Counted from the first letter of the stretch, positions 1-8,791 are shown. The stretch: 64,000 nt of DNA from Methylotenera versatilis 301 (GCF_000093025.1 NC_014207.1:1116001-1180000), one strand, 5' to 3'. Notes: generated by a model not told the origin, from the letters alone. Numbers and translations are program-made.

Positions 1-1524
1 GAAGTGTTGAAAGCCTTACCAACCTCCAGATTACGTTGGCAATGTAAGTCCTTTGCAGATGCTACAGTGGCTGATGACCTAAGAAATCGTTTAGCGAAGC
101 ACGGTATTGAACCCGATAGGTTGATATTGTTAGGTTCAGTATCACGTGATGCGTATTTAGAAGCCCATGCTGAGGTTGACATGATATTAGATACATTCCC
201 ATATCCCGGAGGTACTACTACATGCGAAGCTTTATGGATGGGTGTTCCTACTCTGACACTAGCAGGAGATACGCTCATAGCAGGACAAGGAGCTAGCTTG
301 ATGACGGCAGCAGGGCTAGGTGAATGGGTTGCTGAAAGCAAAAAAGACTACGTCAGTAAGGCATTATCAATTGCGACAGATGTTCATCGACTTAGTCAAA
401 TGAGAATGGAGCTTAGGGAGAAGGTCTTAGTTTCCCCATTATTTAATGCACCACAATTTGCAAAAAATATGGAAAATGCTTTGTGGGAAATGTGGAATGA
501 GAAATCAATGAATCATTCCAAACAAAATCCTAAGCAAGATGAAGATGATTTAGTTTTAAGTCAAAGTGCCGATGATAAATGTGCGCAATCATTCAATAGT
601 GATTTGGTCATTGTCAGTACAACAGCGTATTCGGAAAGCGACTTCTGGGCTAAGTCTCCACTAGGTCTTTCTTTGCCAAGACATCTTAAACAGAGTTCAA
701 GATTTATCGTTAATGTTGCTTTCGAAAATTCCCGCTCATTGCCAGAGGTATTGAATGAGTTTATTGATCAAGCAAATGATGACGCAGTGCTAATTTTTAT
801 TCAGGATAATGTTTGGATAGATGAAGCTAATTTAGCTGATAAAGTTATAGAGGGTTTGAGTGAGTTTGATGTGATAGGCGTTGCGGGCAATCATCGCAGA
901 CTTCCAAATCAGCCTTCTTGGGCATTTTTGGATACTCAATTTACTTGGGATGAAGAGGATAATTTAAGTGGGCAAATTGCACATGGCAAGAATGCTTTTG
1001 GCGAAGTGGAGGTTTTTGGCAAAGCACCCGCAGAATGTGAGCTGTTAGATGGCATTTTTCTCGCAACAAAAAAATCCACCATAGCACTAAATAATCTTAG
1101 ATTTGATCATCAGTTTGATTATGATTTTTTTGATATGGATTTTTGCCGCAGTGCTAGGGCTTGTGGTTTGAAGCTAGGTACTTGGTTAATTAGTCTGACG
1201 CAGCAGCGCGCAGCTTCAATCGGCAGCGCGTATTGGCGAGAGAAGTATCAAGATTATCTCAATAAGTGGGAGCAATGCACAGAAGCTGCAAATGAAAGTG
1301 AGATACAGTTAAGTAACTCTAACAATCAAGAGTTACAAAATGTCATTAGCGAAGTTTTTCAAATGGCTTTGGAGTATCAGAATGCTGGGCAGCTAGAGCA
1401 AGCTAAACAGCTATATCAAGAAATTCTTACTATACAACCTCAGCATGCTGGTGCTAGTTACAATTTAAATATGATTACAGCCCAAATAAAGGTTGTAGAC
1501 GCCGGAATCCTGCCAATTTTCTAA
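1..1524 (+). CDS. SPINDLY/OGT-type glycosyltransferase, 3' part (partial)
   Basis: The reading frame is open at the left edge of the window, so only the C-terminal ~507 residues are visible. The first ~165 residues match the C-terminal catalytic half of the O-GlcNAc transferase/SPINDLY family (GT41): the stretch around DTFPYPGGTTTCEALWMGVP is the nucleotide-sugar binding core, followed by GQGASL. Residues ~200-430 look like a second, StrF-like glycosyltransferase domain (FIQDNVWID, GVAGNHRRLPNQPSWAF). A single TPR-like unit follows (~445-495). The protein ends abruptly inside the repeat: the methyltransferase gene downstream has a similar TPR that continues well past the matching point. Family members next to flagellin genes commonly glycosylate flagellin. 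That role is inferred from position, 1.8 kb upstream of fliC. Confidence 0.75.
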   Translation, partial: EVLKALPTSRLRWQCKSFADATVADDLRNRLAKHGIEPDRLILLGSVSRDAYLEAHAEVDMILDTFPYPGGTTTCEALWMGVPTLTLAGDTLIAGQGASLMTAAGLGEWVAESKKDYVSKALSIATDVHRLSQMRMELREKVLVSPLFNAPQFAKNMENALWEMWNEKSMNHSKQNPKQDEDDLVLSQSADDKCAQSFNSDLVIVSTTAYSESDFWAKSPLGLSLPRHLKQSSRFIVNVAFENSRSLPEVLNEFIDQANDDAVLIFIQDNVWIDEANLADKVIEGLSEFDVIGVAGNHRRLPNQPSWAFLDTQFTWDEEDNLSGQIAHGKNAFGEVEVFGKAPAECELLDGIFLATKKSTIALNNLRFDHQFDYDFFDMDFCRSARACGLKLGTWLISLTQQRAASIGSAYWREKYQDYLNKWEQCTEAANESEIQLSNSNNQELQNVISEVFQMALEYQNAGQLEQAKQLYQEILTIQPQHAGASYNLNMITAQIKVVDAGILPIF

Positions 1525-1742
1525 ACGTATTGATATAAAAATATTAATAAATACTAGCAATTAACTCTCTAGTAATTCATAAATTTGGAGTGTATTTCAC
1601 TCTCATATCAAAGCTTTTATTGAGTTACACATGAATGATAATGTCCTTTAGACAAGTGGACTTTTTGAATGTGTTGGCTAAGCGCAAGTCAATTTCAATG
1701 ACCACTTTAAATTTATCATAACTTAATAGAGTGGTGAACAAA

Positions 1743-2765
1743 ATGAAAACTTTCTTGCATGTCGGCTGTGGTCCTGTTTACTTCGACCCTATCTCACACA
1801 AATCTACGAGACCAAAGGGCTTTAGTCATGATGACTGGAATGAGCTGCGCTTAGATATTAATCCCGACGTCAACCCCGACGTGGTTGGAACCATGACGGA
1901 TATGTCTGCAGTAGCATCAGGAAGTGTCGATGCAATCTATTCATCACACAATATTGAGCACCTTTATCCTCATGAGGTTCCAATTGCATTGTCGGAGTTT
2001 AAACGCGTATTGCGCAGTGATGGTTTTGTTGTCATCACTTGCCCAGATTTAAAATCGGTATGTGCTTTAGTGGTAGAAGATAAATTAACTGAGCCAGCTT
2101 ACATTTCACCAGCAGGGCCGATAGCTCCGATTGATATACTGTATGGACACAGGCCGCCAATGAGTCAAGGTAACCTTTATATGTCACATCGCTGCGGATT
2201 TACGCTTAATGTGCTACTTGCCACCTTAGAGGCAGCTGGATTTACTAAGGCGGTTGGCACGTGTCGACCTCACTGCTTTGACTTATGGTCACTAGGAAGC
2301 CTTTCAAATCTAGATGACAAAGAGATTTTGAATCTGGCGAGTAGCTATTTCCCAGATAGTATGGATAACACAAACTCGCAGGCCAAAATTAATAATGACT
2401 TGAAGTTGGCAGTCATAGATGTATTACTTATGGCTTTGGAGCATCAACAAGCAGGTAGGTTGGATGAAGCTAAGCAACTATTTGTTGAAATTCTTGAAAT
2501 AGAACCAAAGCATGCCGAAGCTAACTTTCACTTAGGTGTCATAGCTTTTATTCAAAAAGGGCCTGCTGCTTCAATACCATGGTTCGAGGCTGCCTTGGAT
2601 ACTAACCCATCAAACGAACAATATTGGGTAAGTTACATAGATGTACTAGTGCAGTCTGGCCTTACTGACTCTGTGCCTGAAGCATTAGAGCTAGGGCAAA
2701 AGTATGGCTTAACTGCCGAAAGAGCTATAAAGCTTGCTGAAGAGTTAAATTTGGTGACATCTTGA
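1743..2765 (+). CDS. SAM-dependent methyltransferase with C-terminal TPR
   Basis: Residues ~1-190 form a class I SAM methyltransferase of the methyltransferase-11 type: FLHVGCGP is the glycine-rich SAM loop, NIEHLYPHEV and the EFKRVLRSDGFVVITCPD stretch are the typical post-I motifs. Residues ~225-340 are TPR-like (ALEHQQAGRLDEAKQLF, then a helix pair) and resemble the tail of the preceding glycosyltransferase, which suggests a shared partner or a shared domain pool. I chose the ATG at 1743 (MKTFLHVG); an in-frame GTG lies 12 bases upstream. Its neighbours suggest modification of a glycan or of flagellin, but the substrate cannot be read from the sequence. Confidence 0.72.
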   Translation: MKTFLHVGCGPVYFDPISHKSTRPKGFSHDDWNELRLDINPDVNPDVVGTMTDMSAVASGSVDAIYSSHNIEHLYPHEVPIALSEFKRVLRSDGFVVITCPDLKSVCALVVEDKLTEPAYISPAGPIAPIDILYGHRPPMSQGNLYMSHRCGFTLNVLLATLEAAGFTKAVGTCRPHCFDLWSLGSLSNLDDKEILNLASSYFPDSMDNTNSQAKINNDLKLAVIDVLLMALEHQQAGRLDEAKQLFVEILEIEPKHAEANFHLGVIAFIQKGPAASIPWFEAALDTNPSNEQYWVSYIDVLVQSGLTDSVPEALELGQKYGLTAERAIKLAEELNLVTS

Positions 2766-2817
2766 AATTGTTAGTGATGCAAGATCATTACAAGTAATTA
2801 AAAAAGATTCGCGTAAG

Positions 2818-2893
2818 AAATGGCTTCTTCAAATAATATACAAGTTTAGCTTCATATTAAATAAGCTAAATTATTATTTGAAGCTGGCCATTT
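2818..2893. repeat. Long imperfect hairpin downstream of the methyltransferase gene
   Basis: Three nested complementary segments are visible: AAATGGC (2818) with GCCATTT (2887), TTCAAATAAT with ATTATTTGAA, and TTTAGC with GCTAAA, around a 14-base loop. There is no clear T-run afterwards, so it may be a Rho-independent-like stop, an mRNA stabiliser or the remnant of a small palindromic element. Confidence 0.5.
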
Positions 2894-3229
2894 AAAGGAT
2901 GACGAGAAACATTGTCTTAAAGTATTAGAGTATTTTTTCTAAATTCAAACAATTCCCCTTTTCTTTTTATTTCAATTCTATCTACATTTTTACCGTCATT
3001 TTTAACTAAGTTGGCTGGTATTCTTTAATTTAATCATATTAATTTTATGGTCTATATTTTCTTTACAAATGCACGCTGGTCAAGACTTCAGCCCTGTTAT
3101 ATTTAATTTTTTTTACTCAATAATGGGTATTCTGCTAAATCTTCCTAAAGTTTTGAAAGCTCGCACCGATACTCTTTACATCAGGATTGCTTAATCGGCA
3201 AGACAAAAAAGAAAATTTAGAAACAACCC

Positions 3230-3256
3230 TAAACTTTCTGAAAAGCCTACCGATAA
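3230..3256 (+). promoter_or_regulatory. Sigma-28 (FliA) promoter of fliC
   Basis: TAAACTTT, an 11-base spacer, then ACCGATAA. This matches the FliA consensus TAAAGTTT-N11-GCCGATAA at 14 of 16 positions with ideal spacing. It lies about 95 bases before the fliC ATG and points at it. Confidence 0.85.
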
Positions 3257-3349
3257 TAGTTACAACAGCAGCGCAACTTGATAGCAAGTTGTAACGCTAA
3301 AGGCAAGACAGAGTGTAATAAAACTTAACTTAAATTTAGGAGAATTATC

Positions 3350-4147
3350 ATGGCTTCAGTAATTAACACAAACCTTAACTCATTAAACACACAACGTAAT
3401 TTAAGCGCATCACAAAGTTCATTATCAACTGCAATGCAACGTTTATCATCAGGCATGCGCATTAACAGTTCTAAGGATGACGCTGCTGGTTTGGCTATTG
3501 CAACTAAAATGGACTCACAAATTCGTGGTCAAGCAGTTGCTATTCGTAACGCAAATGACGCAATTTCTTTTTCACAAACAGCTGAAGGTGGTTTAGCGAA
3601 ACAAACAGATGCATTACAACGTATGCGTGAATTAGCTGTTCAATCAGCAAACGGAACTAACACAAGTACAGACCAAGCAAACTTAGATGCTGAGTACCAA
3701 CAATTAACAGCAGAGGTGACTCGCCTAAGCTCTGCTACAAAATTTAATGGTGCTGCCGTATTTGGTACTTCTCAAACATTCCAAGTAGGTGCAGATACTA
3801 CTGACACAATTACAACTGCCTCAATTACAGCTGCAACTATTGCGGGTAGTGTTACATCAGCTGCTGCGGCAACTGCTGCGATTAGTGCGATTGATACTGC
3901 TTTAGCAAGTGCAAATACAGAACGTGCAAAATTGGGTGCAATTCAAAACCGCTTCGAATCTGTAGTGAGCAATTTACAAGTATCTAATGAAAATCAATCA
4001 GCTGCTAAATCACGCATCATGGATGCTGACTTCGCTACTGAAACTGCAAACTTAAGCCGCGCTAATATCTTGCAACAAGCAGGTACTGCAATGCTAGCTC
4101 AAGCCAACTCATCACCTAACGGCGTGTTGGCTTTATTAAGAGGCTAA
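3350..4147 (+). CDS. fliC: Flagellin
   Basis: Filament subunit exported through the flagellar type III apparatus. The N-terminal D0/D1 region (MASVINTNLNSLNTQRNL, QRLSSGMRINSSKDDAAG) and the C-terminal D1/D0 region (ANLSRANILQQAGTAMLAQAN, ending LLRG) are canonical. At 265 residues it is a short flagellin: the middle (~residues 140-185) is only a small Thr/Ala/Ser-rich linker, so the surface D2/D3 domains are essentially absent. The hydroxyl-rich linker would be a natural O-glycosylation target for the upstream transferase (inference). AGGAG precedes the ATG. A sigma-28 promoter lies upstream and a terminator directly downstream, so it is probably mainly monocistronic. Confidence 0.97.
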   Translation: MASVINTNLNSLNTQRNLSASQSSLSTAMQRLSSGMRINSSKDDAAGLAIATKMDSQIRGQAVAIRNANDAISFSQTAEGGLAKQTDALQRMRELAVQSANGTNTSTDQANLDAEYQQLTAEVTRLSSATKFNGAAVFGTSQTFQVGADTTDTITTASITAATIAGSVTSAAAATAAISAIDTALASANTERAKLGAIQNRFESVVSNLQVSNENQSAAKSRIMDADFATETANLSRANILQQAGTAMLAQANSSPNGVLALLRG

Positions 4148-4174
4148 GTCGTAATTAAAGAGTAAAACCCTTAA

Positions 4175-4206
4175 CACCCACAGGCCTGATCAGCTTGTGG
4201 GTTTTG
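4175..4206 (+). terminator. Rho-independent terminator after fliC
   Basis: Stem ACCCACA / TGTGGGT around a 13-base loop, followed by TTT. It sits between the fliC stop codon and the flaG ribosome-binding site, and probably separates abundant fliC mRNA from downstream read-through. Confidence 0.75.
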
Positions 4207-4220
4207 CAAAGGAGAAAGTA

Positions 4221-4604
4221 ATGTTTAATTCATCGATTGATAGTTATGGTTCAGGTAGGCAACTGGCCGCTGTGCAAAGTGCCAGTGTTCAAATTGCCAT
4301 TGATAAAACAACAAGCCCATCAGGGCTTAAACCCGTTGTAGCGGCTGAAAATGCCAAAGGTGATGTTAAGCCTTTTGTTGACAAGACAGATTTAGAAACT
4401 GCAGTTAAAAAACTCAATGATCTTGTAGCTCCCGCGCTACAAACTGTACAGTTTTCATTAGATGCACAGTCAGAGCGTATGGTGGTGAAAGTGGTTGATA
4501 CAGCTACTAAACAAGTGTTAAGGCAGATTCCAAATGAAGAGGTATTGGCAATGTCTAAAACGCTAGATAAGTTGCAAGGTTTAATGATTAGGCAAACAGC
4601 TTAA
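4221..4604 (+). CDS. flaG: FlaG family protein
   Basis: About 127 residues. The C-terminal ~75 residues have the FlaG pattern: LNDLVAPALQTVQFSLD, then SERMVVKVVDTATKQVLRQIPNEEVL and a final helix. FlaG proteins lie between flagellin and cap genes and influence filament length; their biochemical role is not well established. The start is the ATG at 4221, preceded by a strong AAAGGAG 8 bases upstream; an upstream in-frame ATG at 4197 lies inside the fliC terminator and is unlikely. The order fliC-flaG-fliD-fliS is the standard late flagellar arrangement. Confidence 0.9.
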   Translation: MFNSSIDSYGSGRQLAAVQSASVQIAIDKTTSPSGLKPVVAAENAKGDVKPFVDKTDLETAVKKLNDLVAPALQTVQFSLDAQSERMVVKVVDTATKQVLRQIPNEEVLAMSKTLDKLQGLMIRQTA

Positions 4605-4767
4605 TGTTCTACGTCTAGTCTAATTGTTACGGTTTTGATACATGATTAAGTATTGTGTTTGAGTTTTGTTGGAACGACGACCCTTCACGATTTTTTTACA
4701 TTGGTTCGCGCTGGGTCGTAATTTCCTGAAGCTGTATTTAGATTTGAAGTATTAAAGTAGATTTGAT

Positions 4768-4795
4768 TAAAGTTTTTGAATAGTGGTGTCGATAT
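4768..4795 (+). promoter_or_regulatory. Probable sigma-28 promoter of fliD
   Basis: TAAAGTTT is a perfect -35 element. After 12 bases comes GTCGATAT, 6 of 8 matches to GCCGATAA. The spacer is one base longer than optimal. It lies about 80 bases upstream of the fliD start and would drive fliD-fliS-fliT as late genes. Confidence 0.6.
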
Positions 4796-4876
4796 ATACT
4801 TAATAGCAGTTAATTGAGTCACTTTATGAAGTAGTCGTTGTTTGAAGTGGTCGTTGTTAGAAAAGGATATACAAAA

Positions 4877-6556
4877 ATGAGCATTTCATCTCCAGGTATA
4901 GGTTCTGGCCTTGACGTAAACAGTATCGTAACCAGCTTAATGGCTATTGAACAAAAACCACTTACAGCTGTTACTCAACAAAAAACAGATTACCAGACTC
5001 AGATATCAGCTTATGGTACTTTGAATAGCAGTTTGTCAACTTTTCAAACAGCAGTCAGTGCGCTCTCAAGTGCTTCTAAGTTTAACGCCCAAACAGTCAC
5101 TTCAAGTAATGCGACTGTATTTACCGCAACAGCTAATGGCACAGCTTCTTTAGGCGACAGTGCTATTAAAGTTAACCAGCTAGCTAAATCACAAAAGTTA
5201 ACATTTGCAGGCACTGCAAACGTAGCTGATACACTAGGCACGGGTACCTTAACCATTTCATTTGGCACTTATAACCCCCCTACTGCCATTGCACCAATTA
5301 CTCCAAATTCATTTACACCTAATGCGGCTAAAACTGATGTAAGCATTACCATTGATAGTTCTAATAACACGCTTTCAGGCGTACGTGATGCCATTAATGC
5401 TTCAAACTCAAGTGTAAGTGCAAGTATTGTGAATGATGGCACTATCAATCATCTGGTCATTACATCGAAAGACACAGGTGAGGTAAATACTTTAAAAATC
5501 ACAACAACTGATAGCGATGGTAACAATACTGATAATGCCGGTTTGTCTCAGCTGGCGTACGACCCTACCGTTACATCAGGTAGTGGTAAGAATATGTCAG
5601 AAATGCAAGCGGCAAAGAATGCACTTTTAAACATTGATGGCATTGATGTCGTCAAGGCGAGCAATACCATTACTGATGCTATTGGTGGTTTAACGCTGAA
5701 TTTGCTTACGACTAGTGCTGATAGCGTTAATTTGAGTGTTGCAAGTAATAAAGATGTGGTAAAGGCCTCTGTGGCGGCATTTGTTGATGCCTACAATAAG
5801 TTAGATACTTCGCTACGTAGTCTTACAAAATATGACCCTACAGGAAAAAGCTCAGGCCCTTTGTTGGGGGATGCAACTACTCGCTCAATCATTACTAAGA
5901 TAAAGTCTGTGATGACGAATGCTGTGAACCCGAATGGAGCATTTAGTTCGCTTACTCAAATAGGGGTATCATTCCAAGCCACTGGTCAATTGGCTTTAGA
6001 TTCGACCAAACTTGATACTGCAATTGCATCTAACTTCACTGATATAGCTAACTTATTTACAATATCAGCAAAAGCTACTGACCCTCAGATTAGCTACTCA
6101 GGCAATACCAGTAAAACAAAAGCGGGTACTTACGCTATTAATGTAAGTAGTTTATCTCCACTTGCAGGCACGATTAATGGCGTTGCTGCTACGGCCATTA
6201 ACGGCAGTTTGGTTGGTGCAACTGGTGATGTAAGCGAAGGCTTAACTGTTAGAGTTAATGGTGGTACGACAGGCTCTCGGGGCACTGTCAATTTTAGTAT
6301 TGGTTATGCTGCGCAGTTAAATAGCGTCATTACTAGTTTGCAAAATTCTACTGGTATTTTAGCCGCTAGAACAGATGGGATTAATAGCTCTATTTCACGG
6401 CTTGATAAACAGGCTGATGCAATTACATTAAGACTTACGGCTATTGAAGCTCGTTATCGTGCGCAATTCACTAAGTTAGACAGCTTGATGTCTAGTATGA
6501 GTACGACTAGTTCATTCCTTACTCAGCAAGTTGCTTCATACAATGCTAATAAGTAA
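4877..6556 (+). CDS. fliD: Flagellar filament cap protein FliD (HAP2)
   Basis: About 559 residues. The N-terminal FliD_N domain begins SISSPGIGSGLDVNSIV and includes QQKTDYQTQISAYGTL; the C-terminal FliD_C domain (from ~residue 240) ends in the coiled-coil ARYRAQFTKLDSLMSSM and SFLTQQVASYN. FliD caps the filament tip and directs flagellin folding. I chose the ATG at 4877 because AAAAGGA lies upstream and the protein then starts like other FliD proteins; a GTG 39 bases upstream is in frame but lacks support. The central domain (Ser/Thr/Asn-rich) is variable, as is usual. Confidence 0.95.
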   Translation: MSISSPGIGSGLDVNSIVTSLMAIEQKPLTAVTQQKTDYQTQISAYGTLNSSLSTFQTAVSALSSASKFNAQTVTSSNATVFTATANGTASLGDSAIKVNQLAKSQKLTFAGTANVADTLGTGTLTISFGTYNPPTAIAPITPNSFTPNAAKTDVSITIDSSNNTLSGVRDAINASNSSVSASIVNDGTINHLVITSKDTGEVNTLKITTTDSDGNNTDNAGLSQLAYDPTVTSGSGKNMSEMQAAKNALLNIDGIDVVKASNTITDAIGGLTLNLLTTSADSVNLSVASNKDVVKASVAAFVDAYNKLDTSLRSLTKYDPTGKSSGPLLGDATTRSIITKIKSVMTNAVNPNGAFSSLTQIGVSFQATGQLALDSTKLDTAIASNFTDIANLFTISAKATDPQISYSGNTSKTKAGTYAINVSSLSPLAGTINGVAATAINGSLVGATGDVSEGLTVRVNGGTTGSRGTVNFSIGYAAQLNSVITSLQNSTGILAARTDGINSSISRLDKQADAITLRLTAIEARYRAQFTKLDSLMSSMSTTSSFLTQQVASYNANK

Positions 6557-6588
6557 ATATTATTAATTAAAAGTAAGTAAAGGAAACG

Positions 6589-7071
6589 ATGATGTTTGGA
6601 TCAAATCAATACGGAGTGAATGTATATGCTAAAGTTGGCTTGGAAACAGGCGTACTTGCTGCTAGCCCAAACAAATTAATCATTATGCTTTATGAAGGTG
6701 CCATTGCAGCGTGCCGTAGTGCAGACAGCTATATGCAGAGTAAAGATATACCCAATAAAGGCGCCATGCTTTCAAAAGCCATTTCTATCATAGAGTCTGG
6801 TTTAAGGCTTAGTTTAGATAAAAAAGCCGGTGGTGAAATTGCGGTAAGTTTAGATGCGCTTTACGCTTATATGAGTAAACGATTAATGACTGCTAATATT
6901 CATAATAAGCCAGAGCTAATACATGAAGTCATTAAATTACTGACTGATTTAAAAGGCGCATGGGAAGCCATTGATAATGTAAAAATGCCAGCTAAAGATA
7001 CTGCAATGGCAATACCTAGCCAAGTGGCGATGGCGGTTAATCGCAATATTGCTAATTACGCAAAAGCCTAA
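6589..7071 (+). CDS. fliS: Flagellin-specific chaperone FliS
   Basis: 160 residues, slightly longer than the usual 125-145. The FliS pattern is clear: YAKVGLETGVLAASPNKLI near the N-terminus, MLYEGAIAACRSAD, and the helix with AKAISIIESGLRLSLD. It binds the C-terminus of newly made flagellin and delivers it to the export gate. It starts 32 bases after fliD behind AAAGGAA; an alternative ATG is the very next codon. It sits in the fliD-fliS-fliT transcription unit. Confidence 0.94.
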   Translation: MMFGSNQYGVNVYAKVGLETGVLAASPNKLIIMLYEGAIAACRSADSYMQSKDIPNKGAMLSKAISIIESGLRLSLDKKAGGEIAVSLDALYAYMSKRLMTANIHNKPELIHEVIKLLTDLKGAWEAIDNVKMPAKDTAMAIPSQVAMAVNRNIANYAKA

Positions 7072-7111
7072 TCAACGTAACCATAATAAATAATAAACGG
7101 AACAACTATAA

Positions 7112-7435
7112 ATGGAACATCAAGATACCATTGTGATTTATGAAACGGTTGCTGAGTTAACTAAAAAAATGTTGTTAGCTGCCAAGCAGCAGGACTGGGA
7201 TGCTTTGGCTGAGCTGGAAGCTAGCTGCGCTCAGCAAGTTGCTACATTAAAGCTTACGGAAAATGCATTACCACTTCCTAGCGATGTGCGCGCTCGTAAA
7301 TTGGCAAGTATCAAAAGCATACTGGCTGATGATCGCGAGATACGCAATATTGTTTCACCTTGGATGGTAAGGTTGAACTCACTAATGAATAGTTTACATA
7401 TGGAAAATAAACTGACGCGCGCCTACAACCAGTAG
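7112..7435 (+). CDS. fliT: FliT-like flagellar chaperone
   Basis: 107 residues, predicted all-helical. The motifs WDALAELEASCAQQV and DDREIRNIVSPWMVRLNSLM fit the FliT family, which chaperones FliD and, in enterobacteria, also binds the FlhDC regulator. The assignment rests on size, helical pattern and position directly after fliS (40-base gap), since FliT sequences are weakly conserved. It is followed 16 bases later by a FliK-like gene. Confidence 0.78.
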   Translation: MEHQDTIVIYETVAELTKKMLLAAKQQDWDALAELEASCAQQVATLKLTENALPLPSDVRARKLASIKSILADDREIRNIVSPWMVRLNSLMNSLHMENKLTRAYNQ

Positions 7436-7451
7436 CCACGTCATTATCAAG

Positions 7452-8417
7452 ATGCTCAAACAAGCTGACATCGCAAGCATACAACCTGTGGCTAGAATTT
7501 TGCCAATACTAGCAGTAGACAGTATTGGCAGTATTCGACAAGAGTTAGACGATAGAGCCACGCAGTTTGTGAAGGGTCAAGAGTATTTTGCTCATGTGTT
7601 ATCAAAAGTAGGTGATACCGCTTACAACGTGAAAGTTGAAAGCGGAAGCCTTAAAGGAACCATCCTTAAAATGGATCTAGGTACGGCAGCCAAAGCAGGG
7701 CAACTGCTCACCTTGCGTTACATGCACGATAGCCCTGTGCCTACCTTTTTACTCACAGCAACGCCCTCGAATGCTGCAGGTAGTACAACGGAAATAAGCA
7801 CCGCAGCCAATCTTATTGGACATTATCTAAAACAGGCTGAAAGCGATGGCGTAACGAGCCGTTTTCAGGCGACGGCGGTCATGACGAATAGCCCAAGTAA
7901 TCCGCAAGTAATGGCGCATGATTTGAAAAATGCCGTGAGTAATAGCGGACTGTTTTATGAATCTCATTTGAGCGACTTGGTGCAAAGCAATCAATCGCTT
8001 GCGGCCATTAAACAAGAGCCACAAAACCAAGCCAATTCGCCCATTGCAAATTTGATGTCTCAACAGTTAGCTATTCTGGAAAATCAACGCATGAGTTGGC
8101 ACGGCGAAGTTTGGCCTGGGCAAAAAATGGATTGGGATGTCTATCAACAGCAGAAAAATGCCGATGGGAAACAGCCTTCCAATCAATCGCAGGCAGATCA
8201 AAATCGACCTATTACTAGCGAGATGACCTTGCATTTGCCGCATTTAGGGAAAGTTTCCGCGAGAATTAGCCTGACCGATGGGCGTATGCGCGTCAATATT
8301 TTGGCAGAGCATCCTGAAACCCTAGAAATGCTAACAGCTAAGCGATTGGGTTTGGCTGAAGCGATTGGTAAGAATGGTCAGCAATTAGATGCTTTAACGG
8401 TGGTGCGACATGAATAA
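7452..8417 (+). CDS. FliK-like protein with C-terminal hook-length domain
   Basis: 321 residues. The last ~85 residues (EMTLHLPHLGKVSARISL, RMRVNILAEHPET) have the fold pattern of the Flg_hook/FliK C-terminal domain, which contacts FlhB during the switch from hook to filament export. The N-terminal two thirds are Gln/Ser-rich and poorly conserved, as in FliK. A second, longer FliK lies at 14.9 kb inside the fliF-fliR block, so this is a paralogue. It overlaps the FlhB-C-domain gene by 8 bases, which suggests translational coupling of a FliK-like ruler with an FlhB-like partner. Confidence 0.75.
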   Translation: MLKQADIASIQPVARILPILAVDSIGSIRQELDDRATQFVKGQEYFAHVLSKVGDTAYNVKVESGSLKGTILKMDLGTAAKAGQLLTLRYMHDSPVPTFLLTATPSNAAGSTTEISTAANLIGHYLKQAESDGVTSRFQATAVMTNSPSNPQVMAHDLKNAVSNSGLFYESHLSDLVQSNQSLAAIKQEPQNQANSPIANLMSQQLAILENQRMSWHGEVWPGQKMDWDVYQQQKNADGKQPSNQSQADQNRPITSEMTLHLPHLGKVSARISLTDGRMRVNILAEHPETLEMLTAKRLGLAEAIGKNGQQLDALTVVRHE

Positions 8418-8769
8418 CCATCAACTAAACACTCATCAACCCGATACGATAGAAAATTTTAATCCAGATTTTAATCTTAAAAGTGTGGTGAATCCTAACC
8501 AGCAAGCCATTGCTTTGGCTTATGCTGCGGGTGAGTATGCACCCAAAGTTGTCGCAAAGGGTCGTGGTGCTATAGCCGAACAGATTATCGCCAGAGCCAA
8601 AGAGCATGATGTGTTTGTGCATGAGTCTAAAGATTTGGTTGCGCTGCTCATGCAGGTTGATCTTGATGATCATATTCCGCCCGCTTTGTATCAGGCGATT
8701 GCAGAGATTTTGGCTTGGTTGTACAAGCTAGAACAAGGTAAAGCGGATGAAGAAGCGCCGGTGTTTTAA
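8410..8769 (+). CDS. FlhB C-terminal domain paralogue (FhlB/EscU-like)
   Basis: 119 residues corresponding only to the cytoplasmic domain of FlhB; the four transmembrane helices are absent. The aligned motif is NPNQQAIALAY where FlhB has the self-cleaving NPTH and then YAVAL, so the Thr and His needed for autocleavage are replaced by Asn and Gln. The rest fits well: AGEYAPKVVAKGRG, AREHDVFVHE-like (here AKEHDVFVHE), and IPPALYQAIAEILAWLY. Stand-alone copies are known in several bacteria and can partly replace the FlhB C-domain. It starts within the end of the FliK-like gene. Confidence 0.85.
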   Translation: MNNHQLNTHQPDTIENFNPDFNLKSVVNPNQQAIALAYAAGEYAPKVVAKGRGAIAEQIIARAKEHDVFVHESKDLVALLMQVDLDDHIPPALYQAIAEILAWLYKLEQGKADEEAPVF

Positions 8770-8791
8770 ATACCAGTATTTTAAATAATAG

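Larger units (their letters stand above)
2766..3349. other. 584-bp intergenic region upstream of fliC
   Basis: No credible ORF. It contains a large imperfect inverted repeat (2818-2893) just after the methyltransferase gene, an AT-rich stretch, and the sigma-28 promoter of fliC at 3230-3256, which leaves a leader of about 85 bases before the fliC start. Confidence 0.7.

Noticed and set aside
1628-1665. Terminator between the glycosyltransferase and methyltransferase genes
   Set aside because: A four-base GTCC/GGAC stem before TTTTT is too short to support.
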